64,000 bases of DNA from NCBI RefSeq assembly GCF_040564635.1, contig NZ_CP159837.1:3273001-3337000 (forward strand), written 5' to 3'. Of the stretch, positions 53,884-64,000 are shown one piece after another; the stretch's first letter is position 1; each line of letters begins with the position of its first letter. The notes beneath the pieces were generated by a model. The model was not told the DNA's origin. It was given only the letters and a program-made list of their open reading frames with translations, and ran no database searches. The translations under genes and the position numbers were made by a program. The stretch comes from Planktothricoides raciborskii GIHE-MW2. GTDB taxonomy: Bacteria; Cyanobacteriota; Cyanobacteriia; Cyanobacteriales; Laspinemataceae.

Positions 53884-54471
53884 GCTACCTGAATATCCTT
53901 GTAACTTTCTAGGTTAATTTTAGATCGGTTTGGGGCGCAGATGAAATTTAACTAGGAAGATTTGCCGATCCAACACTGACCTGGATTTTTGCTGAAAAAT
54001 AGGCGAGCGGAGAAATTAGGCAGGTTTTAGAACAGTTGAGAAGCTGAAACCGGGTAAGCAACTGAAGTGTTGAAAGAAGCAATTGAGTTGTTAGGTTAAG
54101 AACGGCGATCGCCTTTTCAGGGAGCGATCCGGTACGCTTCGCGATCGCTTTTTGGGTGGGCGATCATTAGTTTCTCCATCAAACCAAGGTATTGCCTATA
54201 TAATTGATTGGACTGAGAACCTAAATGAGGTACTTTTATGGAAGCAAATCTTAACAACATATTGGTAGAACTAAAGCCGCAGATCGAGTAGCTTTTCGTC
54301 GGCGATCGCAGGATATTACTGAAGTGGTTAGTGGAATTATGACAACAAGAACCTTTTCTCAAACAGAGAATCCAAAATTCAAGAGGGAAGCTATGAGGCT
54401 TTTCGCTTTTGTTTCCCAAGTAGAGAAACCGGGTTTCGCCGAAGTTACCCGGTTTCTAATCCCTACGTTAT
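53884..54471. other. Intergenic region with small remnants
   Basis: No intact gene. At 54238 a short frame with a good ribosome site (MEANLNNILVELKPQIE) stops after 17 residues; the frame continues past the TAG as LFVGDRRILLKWLVEL, suggesting a decayed small gene. An AAACCGGGTTTC / ACCCGGTTTCT repeat fragment lies at 54424-54457. Confidence 0.45.
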
Positions 54472-57204
54472 TTATTGCTGAAATCCCCGGAGGCGATCGC
54501 GCAATATTTCCGCTTGTTTTTCCGCCTCAGCTAAAGCATCTTTTGCTCCTTGGACGACATCAGCAGGGGCTTTATCCACAAATTTAGGATTACTTAATCG
54601 GCTATTAATTGATTTAATTTCTCCTTCTAATTTGGCTAATTTTTTCTCCATTTTAGCTTTGAAAGCTGCCACATCAATTACCCCAGCTAAGGGCATAATC
54701 ACCTGCACCGTTCCCACTACACTAGCAATACTTTGGGTCGGTTCTTTGGCCAAAGCCGCCGTAATAGTTAACTCTTCTACTTTGCCCAACAGTTGCAGAT
54801 AATTTTGGCCACGATTTAGGATATTGCGCTCGCTTTCTGAATCACTTTGTAAGGTGATATTTGCCTTAATTCCTGGTTTAATATCCGCTTCTGCCCGTAA
54901 ATTGCGAATAGTGCGAATTGTGCCAATAACTAACTCAAACTCTTGTTCAAGTTGGGGATTAATTAAATCATTCTGCAATGCGGGATAAGCTTGGGTGGCT
55001 AAAGATTTCCCCCCCTCTGCTTGGGTCAGGGTTTGCCAAATTTCCTCGGTAATATGAGGCATGAAGGGATGCATTAATTTCAGAATGCCTTCTAATACTT
55101 GGGCGATAATTTGTTGGGCAACCTGTTTAGAGGCAACATCCTCCCCTTGTAGCCGAGGTTTGACTAATTCAATGTACCAGTCACAGAAGTCACCCCAGAT
55201 AAATTCATAGAGTCCTTTTGCCGCTTCTCCTAATCCATATTGGTCAATATAGTTAGCAGTTTGGGCGATAGTTTGATGATAACGGGAAAGCAACCAGCGA
55301 TCGCACAATTCTAGGCGATCGCTTGCGGGAGTTCCTAGCTGTTGCGGAGTTTGTCCCTGCAAATACATCATCACAAACCGGGAAGCATTCCAGAGTTTAT
55401 TGCAGAAATTTCGGGAAGCTTCCACAGAGATAGACTCATCAGTTTGCCGGTTATATTCTAAACGAATATCTTGACCAGCCCCAGCCACTTCTTTAACTAA
55501 AGTATAACGCAGGGCATCAGTCCCATATTTGTCAATTAATAATAAGGGGTCAATGCCATTCCCCGCAGACTTGGACATTTTCTTGCCATTTTCATCCAAA
55601 ACCAAGCCATGAATATACACATCTTTAAAGGGAATTTGCCCCATAAAATGTTGGGACATCATGGTCATGCGGGCTACCCAGAAAAAGATAATATCAAACC
55701 CGGTGACTAAGGTAGTAGTGGGGAAATAAGTATTTAAGTCTGGGGTTTTTTCTGGCCATCCGAGGGTAGAGAATGGCCATAAACCGGATGAAAACCAAGT
55801 ATCAAGGACATCCGGGTCTTGTTCTAATTGGACATTTTCCCCAAATTGCGCGATCGCTTTTGCCTTAGCTTCTGCCTCAGATTTGGCTACGACAAACGGG
55901 GTATTATCGGTAATATTTCCGCAGGTTTCACTCACCGCATACCAAGCGGGAATTTGATGACCCCACCATAGTTGTCGGGAAATACACCAATCTTTTAATT
56001 TTACCAACCAATCGCGATAAACTTTTGTCCAGCGATCGGGGATAAACACGGGTAAATTACCCTCATCTAATGCTTTGAGAGTAGGTTGAGAAAGCGCCTC
56101 AATTTTCACAAACCATTGGGTAGAAATTAACGGTTCAACCGCCACCTTACCGCGATCGCTATAAGGAACCGAATGACTATAATCCTCAATTTTCACCAAA
56201 TAGCCATCGGCTTCTAATCGCTGCACCACATTTTTCCGGGCTTCAAAGCGGTCTTGACCCACAAACGACCCAGCATTCTGATTTAAACTGCCGTCCTTAT
56301 TCATAATATTAATAAACGGCAAATGGTGGCGTTTACCCATTTCAAAATCATTCGGGTCATGGGCCGGAGTCACCTTCACGCAACCAGTCCCAAATGCCGG
56401 GTCAACCAACTCATCGGCAATAATCGGAATTTCCCGCCCCATAATTGGCAAAGTAATCGTTTTACCAATTAAATGTTGATAGCGATCGTCATTAGGATTC
56501 ACTGCCACCCCGGTATCGCCCAACATCGTTTCTGGTCGAGTTGTTGCCACTTCCAAAAAGCCACTGCCGTCGGTCAAAGGATAGCGAAAATGCCACAAAT
56601 GACCATTCACTTCTTTTTGTTCAACTTCCAAATCAGAAACCGCTGACTGACTTGCCGGGCACCAATTCACCAAATACTGACCGCGATAAATCAGCCCTTG
56701 TTCATAAAGACTGACAAACGCCTCCAAAACTGCCTTGGATAAGCCTTCATCCATTGTGAACCGTTCCCGCGTCCAATCCACGGACACCCCCAAACGGCGC
56801 AATTGATTAACGATCGCACCTCCTGACTCGGCTTTCCACTGCCAGGCCCGTTCTAAAAACTTCTCGCGGCCCAAGTCATCGCGGGTTTTGCCCTCCTCTC
56901 GCAGTTGCTTTTCCAAAATCGTCTGAGTGGCAATACTCGCGTGGTCAGTTCCGGGCAAATAAAGGGTATTGCGTCCTCTCATGCGGTGATAGCGGGTCAA
57001 CACATCAATCAGGGTATTGTTAAACGCATGACCCATGTGCAACCGGCCCGTAATATTCGGCGGCGGAATCACGATACAGTAAGGTTCGCCGGAATGGTTG
57101 GGGTCTGCTTTAAAAATATGCTGTGATTCCCAATATTCTTGCCACTTCGCTTCAGTGGTGGTCGGGTCATATTGGGAGGGAAGATTAGGAATTGTTGATG
57201 TCAT
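54472..57204 (-). CDS. valS: Valyl-tRNA synthetase
   Basis: A 910-residue class Ia aminoacyl-tRNA synthetase charging tRNA-Val. The N-terminus [15 protein letters not shown] and the [14 protein letters not shown] motif (HIGH-like, residues 50-60) are typical. A connective editing domain ([10 protein letters not shown]-type [17 protein letters not shown]) follows, KMSKSAGN lies near residue 541, then an anticodon-binding helical domain and a C-terminal coiled coil ([20 protein letters not shown]). Complete and in single copy, transcribed alone. Confidence 0.97.
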   Translation of the reverse strand: MTSTIPNLPSQYDPTTTEAKWQEYWESQHIFKADPNHSGEPYCIVIPPPNITGRLHMGHAFNNTLIDVLTRYHRMRGRNTLYLPGTDHASIATQTILEKQLREEGKTRDDLGREKFLERAWQWKAESGGAIVNQLRRLGVSVDWTRERFTMDEGLSKAVLEAFVSLYEQGLIYRGQYLVNWCPASQSAVSDLEVEQKEVNGHLWHFRYPLTDGSGFLEVATTRPETMLGDTGVAVNPNDDRYQHLIGKTITLPIMGREIPIIADELVDPAFGTGCVKVTPAHDPNDFEMGKRHHLPFINIMNKDGSLNQNAGSFVGQDRFEARKNVVQRLEADGYLVKIEDYSHSVPYSDRGKVAVEPLISTQWFVKIEALSQPTLKALDEGNLPVFIPDRWTKVYRDWLVKLKDWCISRQLWWGHQIPAWYAVSETCGNITDNTPFVVAKSEAEAKAKAIAQFGENVQLEQDPDVLDTWFSSGLWPFSTLGWPEKTPDLNTYFPTTTLVTGFDIIFFWVARMTMMSQHFMGQIPFKDVYIHGLVLDENGKKMSKSAGNGIDPLLLIDKYGTDALRYTLVKEVAGAGQDIRLEYNRQTDESISVEASRNFCNKLWNASRFVMMYLQGQTPQQLGTPASDRLELCDRWLLSRYHQTIAQTANYIDQYGLGEAAKGLYEFIWGDFCDWYIELVKPRLQGEDVASKQVAQQIIAQVLEGILKLMHPFMPHITEEIWQTLTQAEGGKSLATQAYPALQNDLINPQLEQEFELVIGTIRTIRNLRAEADIKPGIKANITLQSDSESERNILNRGQNYLQLLGKVEELTITAALAKEPTQSIASVVGTVQVIMPLAGVIDVAAFKAKMEKKLAKLEGEIKSINSRLSNPKFVDKAPADVVQGAKDALAEAEKQAEILRDRLRGFQQ

Positions 57205-57300
57205 CGCGAGTTTATGTAGTTTAGGCCAACTGTCTAATGTAACTTATTTTGTGTAACTTTTATTGCCTTTATTCTATTTTTTGGTTTTTTGATGGGAAGA

Positions 57301-57714
57301 TTCACCACAGAGACACGAAGGACACAAAGGAAGTTAATTATCAGTTCTTTGCGTTCTTTGTGCCTTTGTGGTGAATCAGATTTTCAGTAAATTATACTGG
57401 TTTTTGGGAGAATAAATTATTCACCACAGAGACACGAAGGACACAAAGTAAGTTAATTATCAGTTCTTTGTGTTCTTTGTGCCTTTGTGCCTTTGTGGTG
57501 AATCAGATTTTCAGTAAATTATACTGGTTTTTGGGAGAATAAATTATTCACCACAGAGACACGAAGGACACAAAGTAAGTTAATTATCAGTTCTTTGTGT
57601 TCTTTGTGCCTTTGTGGTGAATCAGATTTTCAGTAAATTATACTGGTTTTTGGGAGAATAAATTATTCACCACAGAGACACGAAGGACACAAAGTAAGTT
57701 AATTATCAGTTCTT
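57301..57714. repeat. Tandem array of 119-bp hairpin units upstream of valS
   Basis: Units start at 57301, 57420, 57547 and 57666; lengths 119, 127 and 119, the fourth truncated. The extra 8 bases in unit 2 are a doubled GCCTTTGT. Each unit begins TTCACCACAGAGACACGAAG and contains near its middle the complementary CCTTTGTGGTGAA, so every unit folds on itself. The same element occurs singly near 3790, 14457, 18010, 18480 and 39725. Confidence 0.9.
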
Positions 57715-57829
57715 TTTTCGATATTTTTTTCCTCTATTACTAAGTTAAAATATAAAATATAGCAATAATCTAAACAAATAAAAATTTTAATTGTTTTTAT
57801 GATGTAATTTAATCCATAATTTTGGTTAA

Positions 57830-58818
57830 ATTTTACCGACAAAATTATCGTATGTGGATGACGATCGCCCAGAATTTTTTGATAGATTTTCCAGGCTTGC
57901 CGATATAGCGCTTCGGCGGCTTAAAACCCCCGTTGGTAGTAGTAAACCATTTCTAAGTTGTTCAGCGATCGCGCCACATTTGGATGATTTTACCCCAGTA
58001 ATCGCTGAAAAATTTTTCAAGGTTTTAATTAATCAAAGTTCGTTTTGTTGATACTAATTATGGGAATAATAAAGATTTGCTTATTTGTTCAGATAACTGG
58101 CTACATCGTGATGATTCTCTCCCGAAATAAATTTGCTTAAATATCCCTAAAGCTTGCGATAAAAGTGGTTCCGCGTTTCTATATCTTTTTTGGCAGTGAT
58201 TGACCATACCTAAGTTACTTAGAGAAGCGGCTAATTCCAGATTATTTTCTCCCAAAAACCTCTTTATAATTACTCAATATTGGCAAATTGTTCTACTTCT
58301 TGATATTGCTTTTGGTAGTAAATTAACCCCGTAAGATTCAAGATATCAGCTACTTCGATTTTTTGACACAATTTTTTTGCGAGGTAATCGCTTTTTCAAG
58401 GTATTTAATTGCTAACGCTTGTTCTTTTAAATAGTCCCGATATTCCCACCGTTGCACTCTAGTTTGATATCTATTTTGGTAAATTTTCCCTATGTTGGCA
58501 TATAAAATACTCAAACTGGTGTCTTTGACTCCTTGCTGCTTTTTTTGGGCAATTAGCTGTTGGAACTCTGTTAAGGACAATAAGACATCATCGGTGTCTT
58601 CAGCATCCGAGGATAAGCCACTTTCTAGAGATGGCAAATTTTTTGATTCGTTTTGATCAGAAATTGCGGTTTTTTTGTCTGAAAAGCGAGAAAAATATTG
58701 GTGATAACGCCAAACCCTTGGGGCGACAACCAGGTCTGGGCGATCGGGGTTTTGTGGTGTTTGATTTTTATCTTTCTGATGGTTTTGAGAGGCGATCGCT
58801 CAATTCTTCACTATCCAT
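57830..58818 (-). pseudogene. TPR-repeat protein gene, multiply frameshifted
   Basis: Begins MDSEELSDRLSK at 58818, then shifts frame to SQNHQKDKNQTPQNPDRPDL ... LSSDAEDTDDVLLSLTEFQQ. Further pieces are SLSILYANIGKIYQNRYQTR, NLTGLIYYQKQYQEVEQFAN, LGENNLELAASLSNLGMVNH with RYRNAEPLLSQALGIFKQIY, and finally AEALYRQAWKIYQKILGDRH near 57860-57930. These are classic tetratricopeptide units of the AEPLL/LYRQAL type, scattered over three frames with at least four breaks. The gene is clearly decayed. Confidence 0.75.
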
Positions 58819-59228
58819 TAGATAATTTTCCTTCTTTGTAGCCACTCGGTGACAAGAGACAATGACAAGAGACAATTCGGCGATTGGATATACTGAATAC
58901 TTTACCCCAAATTTGGCCAAGAGTTAGAACCTCAATGGGGGATTAAGTCTAAAATTTGGTCAGTTGGTTGAAACTTTTTGCATAATTATTGAGAATTATT
59001 GAAACATTTTCATGGTATTGATTCTAGGGATAATCCTAGGGATATTATTTTAATTTTTGCAAAGACGACGAACCCATGCGCCCATACCGGGGGCGATACC
59101 GAGGGCGATCTGAACCCCTGATGGTGTATGGGCTGACAACCCGGATCCTAAATCCTTTGAGCATGGTCTATATTAAAGAAACGCTGTAATCAACGCGGCT
59201 AATGGCAGGTCTGTGACAGGTAATACAG
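58819..59228. other. Intergenic region before the tamB-like gene
   Basis: No gene seen. It contains a short direct repeat (GACAAGAGACAAT twice at 58851-58875) and presumably the promoter of the large gene that follows. Confidence 0.45.
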
Positions 59229-62200
59229 ATGAGTGATGATCCTAAACCCAATCTACCCCCAGATCCCAAAGCCCAAAAGCTTTCGAGTTTTTGGTTTCGT
59301 TTTCTGTTTTGGGTAAAACGACCCTCGACCATTGCCATTATGTTTTCTCTGGTGGCATTGGGGACGGGGGCTACTGTTTGGGCTTATCTATTTATCACCC
59401 AAAAGCTGGTGCCTCTGGTATCGGAACAGATGACTAAAATTGTGAATCGACCCGTCGAATTAGGCAGCGTCGAACGATTTTCTCTGAATAGTATCCGGTT
59501 TGGTCGGTCTGTAATGCCTCCGACGGATAGTGACCCCGATCGCCTCTCCATTGAAGGGGTAAAAGTGGGTTTTAATATTGTGCCACTATTGTTAAAACGT
59601 TCTCTACCTGTAACAATTACCTTAGAAAAAGTTAATGCATATATAGAACAAGATGAGTCCGGGGCATGGCTGGATCTAAATATCACTACCGAAGATAAAC
59701 CTTTGCCTATAGAAATCCCCACCACCATTAAAATTCCTGATGCCCAAATTGTGCTTTTGGCCAAGGGCAAAACCACCCCGTTGTCGGTAAATATTGATTT
59801 AAAAACTCAGTTATCGGAAAAATTTAAACAGGCAAAATATGATGTTAATTTGGGTATTAAAACCGGCAAGGTAACGGTTAAAGGGCAAACGTTTCTGGCA
59901 ACAGGCGAAAGTAAGGTTAATGCTAGAATCGATAATTTTGCCCTGACAGATTTAAACCCGATTATTCCTGATTTGCCGATTAATTTGACCAATGGTTTGG
60001 TAGCCGCAAATTTAGATGTTAATTTGCCATCATTTCAGGACTTACCCACGGTTTTGGGATCTCTGGGTTTTCGAGAAATTGAGGTGAATGGGGATATTTT
60101 ACCGGAGAAACTTTTGGCTAATGGTTTACTACGTTTCCAAGGTCAAACGGTGAAACTGGAAGATTTACAAGCTAGTTTAGGGGCGATCGCCGCTGAAGTT
60201 TCCGGTCAAGTGGATTTAAACCAAGGGTTTAATGTAGCCGTAGATGTGAATCCGTTTTCTTTGAATAGTCTCCTAGAACTTGCCCAAGTGGATTCTCCGA
60301 TATTTTTAGACGGGGATATGGCGGTTAATTTGCAAGTTACCGGGCCTTTAAAAAATCCACAAGTTGTCGGGAAAGTCGAAGCGATTAGAAATACGCGAAT
60401 CGACCGCGTAGATTTTGAGGAAATTTCTCTAAATTTTTTGGCTGATTTACAACAATTTACTCTGACAGAATTGCGGATTTTACCTCTAGCTGGAGGACAA
60501 ATTACTGGAGAGGGTGAGGTGAAATTCCCGTCCAAGTCTCCCCAAGATATTCAATTAGCGTTTGATTTTGGGGCTGATTTGCCGATAAATGCGATCGCCT
60601 CTCCATACAATTTGCCCCCAGAACTGGCGATCGGTAATATGAAAACTGCCGCTAAAATTCGCGGGACTGCGGATAACCCAGAAGCATCTTTAAATTGGCG
60701 ATTACCGGCAGCGGAAATTAGCGTCCCCAACCCAAATAATCCCTTAGCGATCGCCCTTTCCGGGTTTGGTGAAATCATTTTTCGCGATAAAATTGTCCGC
60801 TTGCGGAATACCTTCTTAACACTCGGTGATGGTAGTATAACTCTGGCGGGAAATGGCAATTTAGAAACGAAAAAATGGCAATTTTCTATGGCTGCCGCTT
60901 CATTTACTCTCGATCCATTTTTGCCTGTACCGATAAAATTAGCGATCGCCAATGCTAACACTAAAGCCTCCGGTTCTTTAGACAACCCCGACCCAAAAGC
61001 GATCGCGGCTTCCGGTGAATTGGGCTTAAATATAGAAGGGGGAACAATTCAGGGAGAAGGGCAACTTGATCGCGGCAATATTTCCGCCTCTGCTGCTATT
61101 AGTCAAATTGAATTAAGTCGATTTACTAATCAATTTAATCCCCCACTGCCGTTAACCTTACTTGCAGGTGACATAAAATTATCCGGTAGTTTAGATAATT
61201 TAGGCCCTGGGGCGATTCAAGCATCTGCTAATTTAGGGTTAAAAGTTGCCGATGGTTTAGTGAATATTCAAGGGGAAATTAATTCTGGTTTGGTCAAAGC
61301 TGGGGTCACAACTTCAGCGATTAATTTAGCGAGAATTGTTCCACAATTGCCCATCCCAATTACTTTACTGGGTAGCCAAGTTAATCTTTCCGCTTCGATC
61401 GCATCTTTAACTAATGCGGCGATATCTGCTAAATCGACAAATGAAGGTTTACCCACTGGGTTAAATTTAAACGGCATTGACCTTAATACGGATATTCGTT
61501 TAAAAGTTGCTGAAGCTTTGGTTAATGCCCAAGCCCAGATTAATTCTGGGGCAGTCAAAGCGGCTTTAAATACCACAGAAATTGACGTATTGTCGTTGGT
61601 TGTTAAGAAACCGGGTTTCTTGGAGAAACCCAGTTTCTTGCCTGAGTTATTAGCTGACGTAAAATTACTGGGAATTCAGGCAAATCTTTCCTCATCTTTA
61701 GCGGCTTTAATTAATGCCGCGAATCAGTTTAAAGAAGCGATCACCCGTCAAGAATTACCCCCCGCCGATAGTTTAACTGGCATTGACCTTGATACGGATA
61801 TTCGTTTAAAAGTTGCTGAAGGTTTGGTTAATGCCCAAGCCCAGATTAATTCTGGCAAAGTTAACGCGGCTTTAAATACCACAGAAATTGATGTAGCTTC
61901 CTTGCTTGTAAAGCTTCATAAACCCGGTTTTTTGGAAAAACCGGGTTTCTTTGCTGACGTAAAATTACTGGGAATTCAGGCAAATCTTTCCTCATCTTTA
62001 GCGGCTTTAATTAATGCCGCGAATCAGTCCAAAGAAGCGATCGCCCGTCAAGAATTACCCCCCGCCGATAGCTTAAACGGAATTAACATTAATACGGATA
62101 TTCGTTTAGCCATTGCTGATGGTTTAGTCAATGCCCAAGCCCAGATTAATTCTGGCAAAGTCAACGCGGCTTTAAATACCACAGAAATTGATGTATTGTC

Positions 62201-64000
62201 GTTGGTTGTTAAGAAACCGGGTTTCTTGGAGAAACCCGGTTTCTTGCCTGAGTTATTAGCTGACGTAAAATTACTGGTATTACAGGCAAATCTTTCCTCA
62301 TCTTTAGCGGCTTTAATTAATGCCGCGAATCAGTCCAAAGAAGCGATCGCCCGTCAAGAATTACCCCCCGCCGATAGCTTAAACGGAATTAACATTAATA
62401 CGGATATTCGTTTAGCGGTGGCTGATAGTTTAATTAACACTAAAGCCCAGTTAAATGCTGACGGAGTAAAAGTTCGCGGTAATGGAGAAAAAATTAATCT
62501 CGCAGCATTTCTCCCTAATTTACCACTACCAGTAGGGGTAAATAGCTTACAATTTAACCTAGCCACCTCTTTACAATCGCTGTTATTATTGCCACAAACT
62601 CAAGATTTTCGTGGGCTTGATGCCAATGTAAATATGGATTTAATCGTGGGCGATGGTCGCATCAACGTTGAAGGGCGATTAAATGCTGGTTCTTTATTGG
62701 CGTCGGCAAAAAGTTCTGACCAAATTTATCTCCCTAAATTATCCCCACAACTGCCCATTCCTATCACTATATTTGCCAGTGGATTTACCCTGTCTGCTGG
62801 AGTAAACCCGCTAATTTCCGCCGCCCAAAAAATAGCGATCGCAGGCATTGATGCCTTAAATCATGAAACCTTGCGAGATATCCAGGTAAATGGCAATGTG
62901 GATATGGCGATCGCCCAAGGTCGGGTGAGTGCGATCGCTACCGTCAGGGAAAATCAATGGCAAACTGCCATCAATACGGTCAATATTCAACTATTAGAAT
63001 TTGCTGCCTTCTTACCCCCAACAGTATTAGAAAATCAGTTTTTAGAATTAAACCCCGATAAATTCCAGTTAAATAGTCAAGCAAATTTAGCCGGAAAAAT
63101 CGCCCCTTTATTCGCTTTCGGCGCTGAACCTGTAGCCATTGAATTGCAAAATGTATCGGCACAATTGGGCGATCAATCCTTAAAAGCTAAAGGGTCAATA
63201 GTATTGACCGATTTAATCACCAATCCTGATGTTTCCCAATTGCAATTAGAGTTAATGGTTCGGTCTAATTTAAATACCTTACCTGTGAATTTGCCCCCCC
63301 AAGTGGTCGCCCAAGGACAGATTTCGTTTGATGGCCGCTTAGAAGGTAAAAATTTAATTTCTGACCCGTTATCACCGGGAAATCTGCAATTTATCAGCGA
63401 TTTACGTTGGGAAAATGTAGCCGTAAATGAATTTAAATTAGACCCTATATTAGCCGGAAAGTTAAATATTCAGACGGGCAAAGAAGTGGCGATCGCCTTA
63501 AAAGGAAAAAGAGATATTTTATCTGCCCAATTAGCCGCTTGTAATCAGCCAGAATGCTTGCTGCCATATTTGCCGGTTGCCTTAGCAGTAAAACTAGGGT
63601 TAGACGCAGAAAATACCCTGATTATTAACGGCAACCGTGAAGGCGATCGCTTTAATCTGAACCTAGAAGAATTTTCCCTAGGGGTGTTAAATATAGCCCC
63701 CGCCATTGACTATGGAATTACGGGAACCGTTGGGGGGAATGTCAGCGCCAATTTAGGCATTAACTTATTTACCCTAGCCAGTTCGGGAAATTTGCGAATT
63801 ACTAAACCATCCGTAGGCTATATTCAAGCCGAAGAATTCGCCACCAACTTTGCTTATAAAGATGGTATTGGCCAAATTCCCCAAGGATATCTTAAATTGG
63901 GGCAAAGTCAATATGAATTTGAAGGGGGAGTCAATCTAAATACCAGGGCAATTAACGGTAAAATTACCACCAATGTTGCCCAAGTAGAAGATATCCTCAA
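59229..64000 (+). CDS. tamB: TamB/DUF490-like translocation and assembly protein (partial, runs off the window)
   Basis: Open from ATG 59229 to the window end, at least 1590 residues. An N-terminal hydrophobic anchor (PSTIAIMFSLVALGTGATVW) is followed by very long beta-rich, repetitive AsmA/TamB-type sequence (for example GDMAVNLQVTGPLKNPQVVG). TamB-like proteins form periplasmic beta-taco bridges for lipid transfer or outer-membrane assembly, and cyanobacterial versions often exceed 1500 residues. Residues about 755-1065 carry an amplified segment of roughly 100 residues per unit, with the dispersed GAAACCGGGTTTCT palindrome read in frame as KKPGFLEKPGFL. The C-terminal DUF490 domain would lie beyond 64000. 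Confidence 0.85.
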   Translation, partial: MSDDPKPNLPPDPKAQKLSSFWFRFLFWVKRPSTIAIMFSLVALGTGATVWAYLFITQKLVPLVSEQMTKIVNRPVELGSVERFSLNSIRFGRSVMPPTDSDPDRLSIEGVKVGFNIVPLLLKRSLPVTITLEKVNAYIEQDESGAWLDLNITTEDKPLPIEIPTTIKIPDAQIVLLAKGKTTPLSVNIDLKTQLSEKFKQAKYDVNLGIKTGKVTVKGQTFLATGESKVNARIDNFALTDLNPIIPDLPINLTNGLVAANLDVNLPSFQDLPTVLGSLGFREIEVNGDILPEKLLANGLLRFQGQTVKLEDLQASLGAIAAEVSGQVDLNQGFNVAVDVNPFSLNSLLELAQVDSPIFLDGDMAVNLQVTGPLKNPQVVGKVEAIRNTRIDRVDFEEISLNFLADLQQFTLTELRILPLAGGQITGEGEVKFPSKSPQDIQLAFDFGADLPINAIASPYNLPPELAIGNMKTAAKIRGTADNPEASLNWRLPAAEISVPNPNNPLAIALSGFGEIIFRDKIVRLRNTFLTLGDGSITLAGNGNLETKKWQFSMAAASFTLDPFLPVPIKLAIANANTKASGSLDNPDPKAIAASGELGLNIEGGTIQGEGQLDRGNISASAAISQIELSRFTNQFNPPLPLTLLAGDIKLSGSLDNLGPGAIQASANLGLKVADGLVNIQGEINSGLVKAGVTTSAINLARIVPQLPIPITLLGSQVNLSASIASLTNAAISAKSTNEGLPTGLNLNGIDLNTDIRLKVAEALVNAQAQINSGAVKAALNTTEIDVLSLVVKKPGFLEKPSFLPELLADVKLLGIQANLSSSLAALINAANQFKEAITRQELPPADSLTGIDLDTDIRLKVAEGLVNAQAQINSGKVNAALNTTEIDVASLLVKLHKPGFLEKPGFFADVKLLGIQANLSSSLAALINAANQSKEAIARQELPPADSLNGININTDIRLAIADGLVNAQAQINSGKVNAALNTTEIDVLSLVVKKPGFLEKPGFLPELLADVKLLVLQANLSSSLAALINAANQSKEAIARQELPPADSLNGININTDIRLAVADSLINTKAQLNADGVKVRGNGEKINLAAFLPNLPLPVGVNSLQFNLATSLQSLLLLPQTQDFRGLDANVNMDLIVGDGRINVEGRLNAGSLLASAKSSDQIYLPKLSPQLPIPITIFASGFTLSAGVNPLISAAQKIAIAGIDALNHETLRDIQVNGNVDMAIAQGRVSAIATVRENQWQTAINTVNIQLLEFAAFLPPTVLENQFLELNPDKFQLNSQANLAGKIAPLFAFGAEPVAIELQNVSAQLGDQSLKAKGSIVLTDLITNPDVSQLQLELMVRSNLNTLPVNLPPQVVAQGQISFDGRLEGKNLISDPLSPGNLQFISDLRWENVAVNEFKLDPILAGKLNIQTGKEVAIALKGKRDILSAQLAACNQPECLLPYLPVALAVKLGLDAENTLIINGNREGDRFNLNLEEFSLGVLNIAPAIDYGITGTVGGNVSANLGINLFTLASSGNLRITKPSVGYIQAEEFATNFAYKDGIGQIPQGYLKLGQSQYEFEGGVNLNTRAINGKITTNVAQVEDIL
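61487..62430 (+). repeat. In-frame roughly 300-bp tandem repeats inside the tamB-like gene
   Basis: The segment AATACGGATATTCGTTTA starts at about 61486, 61791, 62089 and 62397. Between starts the order is KVAEGLVNAQAQINSG, LNTTEIDV, a KPGFLEKPGF repeat insert, ADVKLLGIQANLSSSLAALI and ARQELPPADSLNGI. Units differ by a few substitutions only, showing recent amplification. Confidence 0.9.

Noticed and set aside
57301-57714. CRISPR array or rRNA-type repeat
   Set aside because: Units are fully repeated 119-mers with self-complementary ends and no spacers.

Overview
The window is chromosomal DNA of a cyanobacterium. The signs are the very frequent HIP1-type octamer GCGATCGC, an ndhA-ndhI-ndhG-ndhE operon, a DevA-type ATPase, and several families of dispersed intergenic repeats. 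The repeats, the many toxin-antitoxin modules and the STAND/CHAT signalling genes are typical of large filamentous (Oscillatoriales-like) genomes. No rRNA, tRNA or CRISPR array was recognised, and the species cannot be named from the sequence.

Layout. 1-12.8 kb is mostly housekeeping: the end of an ABC-transporter ATPase, a GH13 amylase-type enzyme, two hypothetical proteins, an orphan DevA-like ATPase, the ndhAIGE operon of the NDH-1 complex, an AAA-ATPase/DUF4276 pair (second gene frameshifted), NAD kinase and CheB. 13-18.9 kb holds a broken RelE-like toxin with its antitoxin, an unknown conserved protein, and an APC permease plus AI-2E-family exporter flanked by direct repeats. 18.9-25.9 kb carries a 1918-residue bacterial alpha-2-macroglobulin lipoprotein and an alpha/beta hydrolase.

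25.9-54 kb is an accessory island. It begins with a single-chain restriction-modification protein (Eco57I-type methylase fused to a BsuBI/PstI endonuclease) and continues with about ten toxin-antitoxin modules, intact or decayed, separated by repeats. It also has a frameshifted HTH/NB-ARC STAND protein; a compact RiPP locus (YidD-like protein, about 50-residue candidate precursor, M29-peptidase-like protein, B12-type radical SAM enzyme); a nest of two dead insertion sequences; a vMAP-type HTH protein next to a CHAT-WD40 protease; an Rpn-like protein; and an NB-ARC protein coupled to a Ser/Thr kinase-TPR protein.

54-64 kb returns to core genes: valS, a tandem array of hairpin repeats, a decayed TPR gene, and the first 4.8 kb of a tamB-like gene that runs off the window and contains an in-frame amplified segment with the dispersed palindrome translated as protein.

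The most novel-looking system is the RiPP locus at 33.0-36.8 kb. The strongest structural observations are the 128-129 bp TIR element found three times, twice supplying a gene's stop codon; the 83-bp tandem array; the repeat-bearing tamB gene; and a recurring pattern of single-base frameshifts at A runs in accessory genes. The last of these needs read-level checking before any of those genes is called dead.
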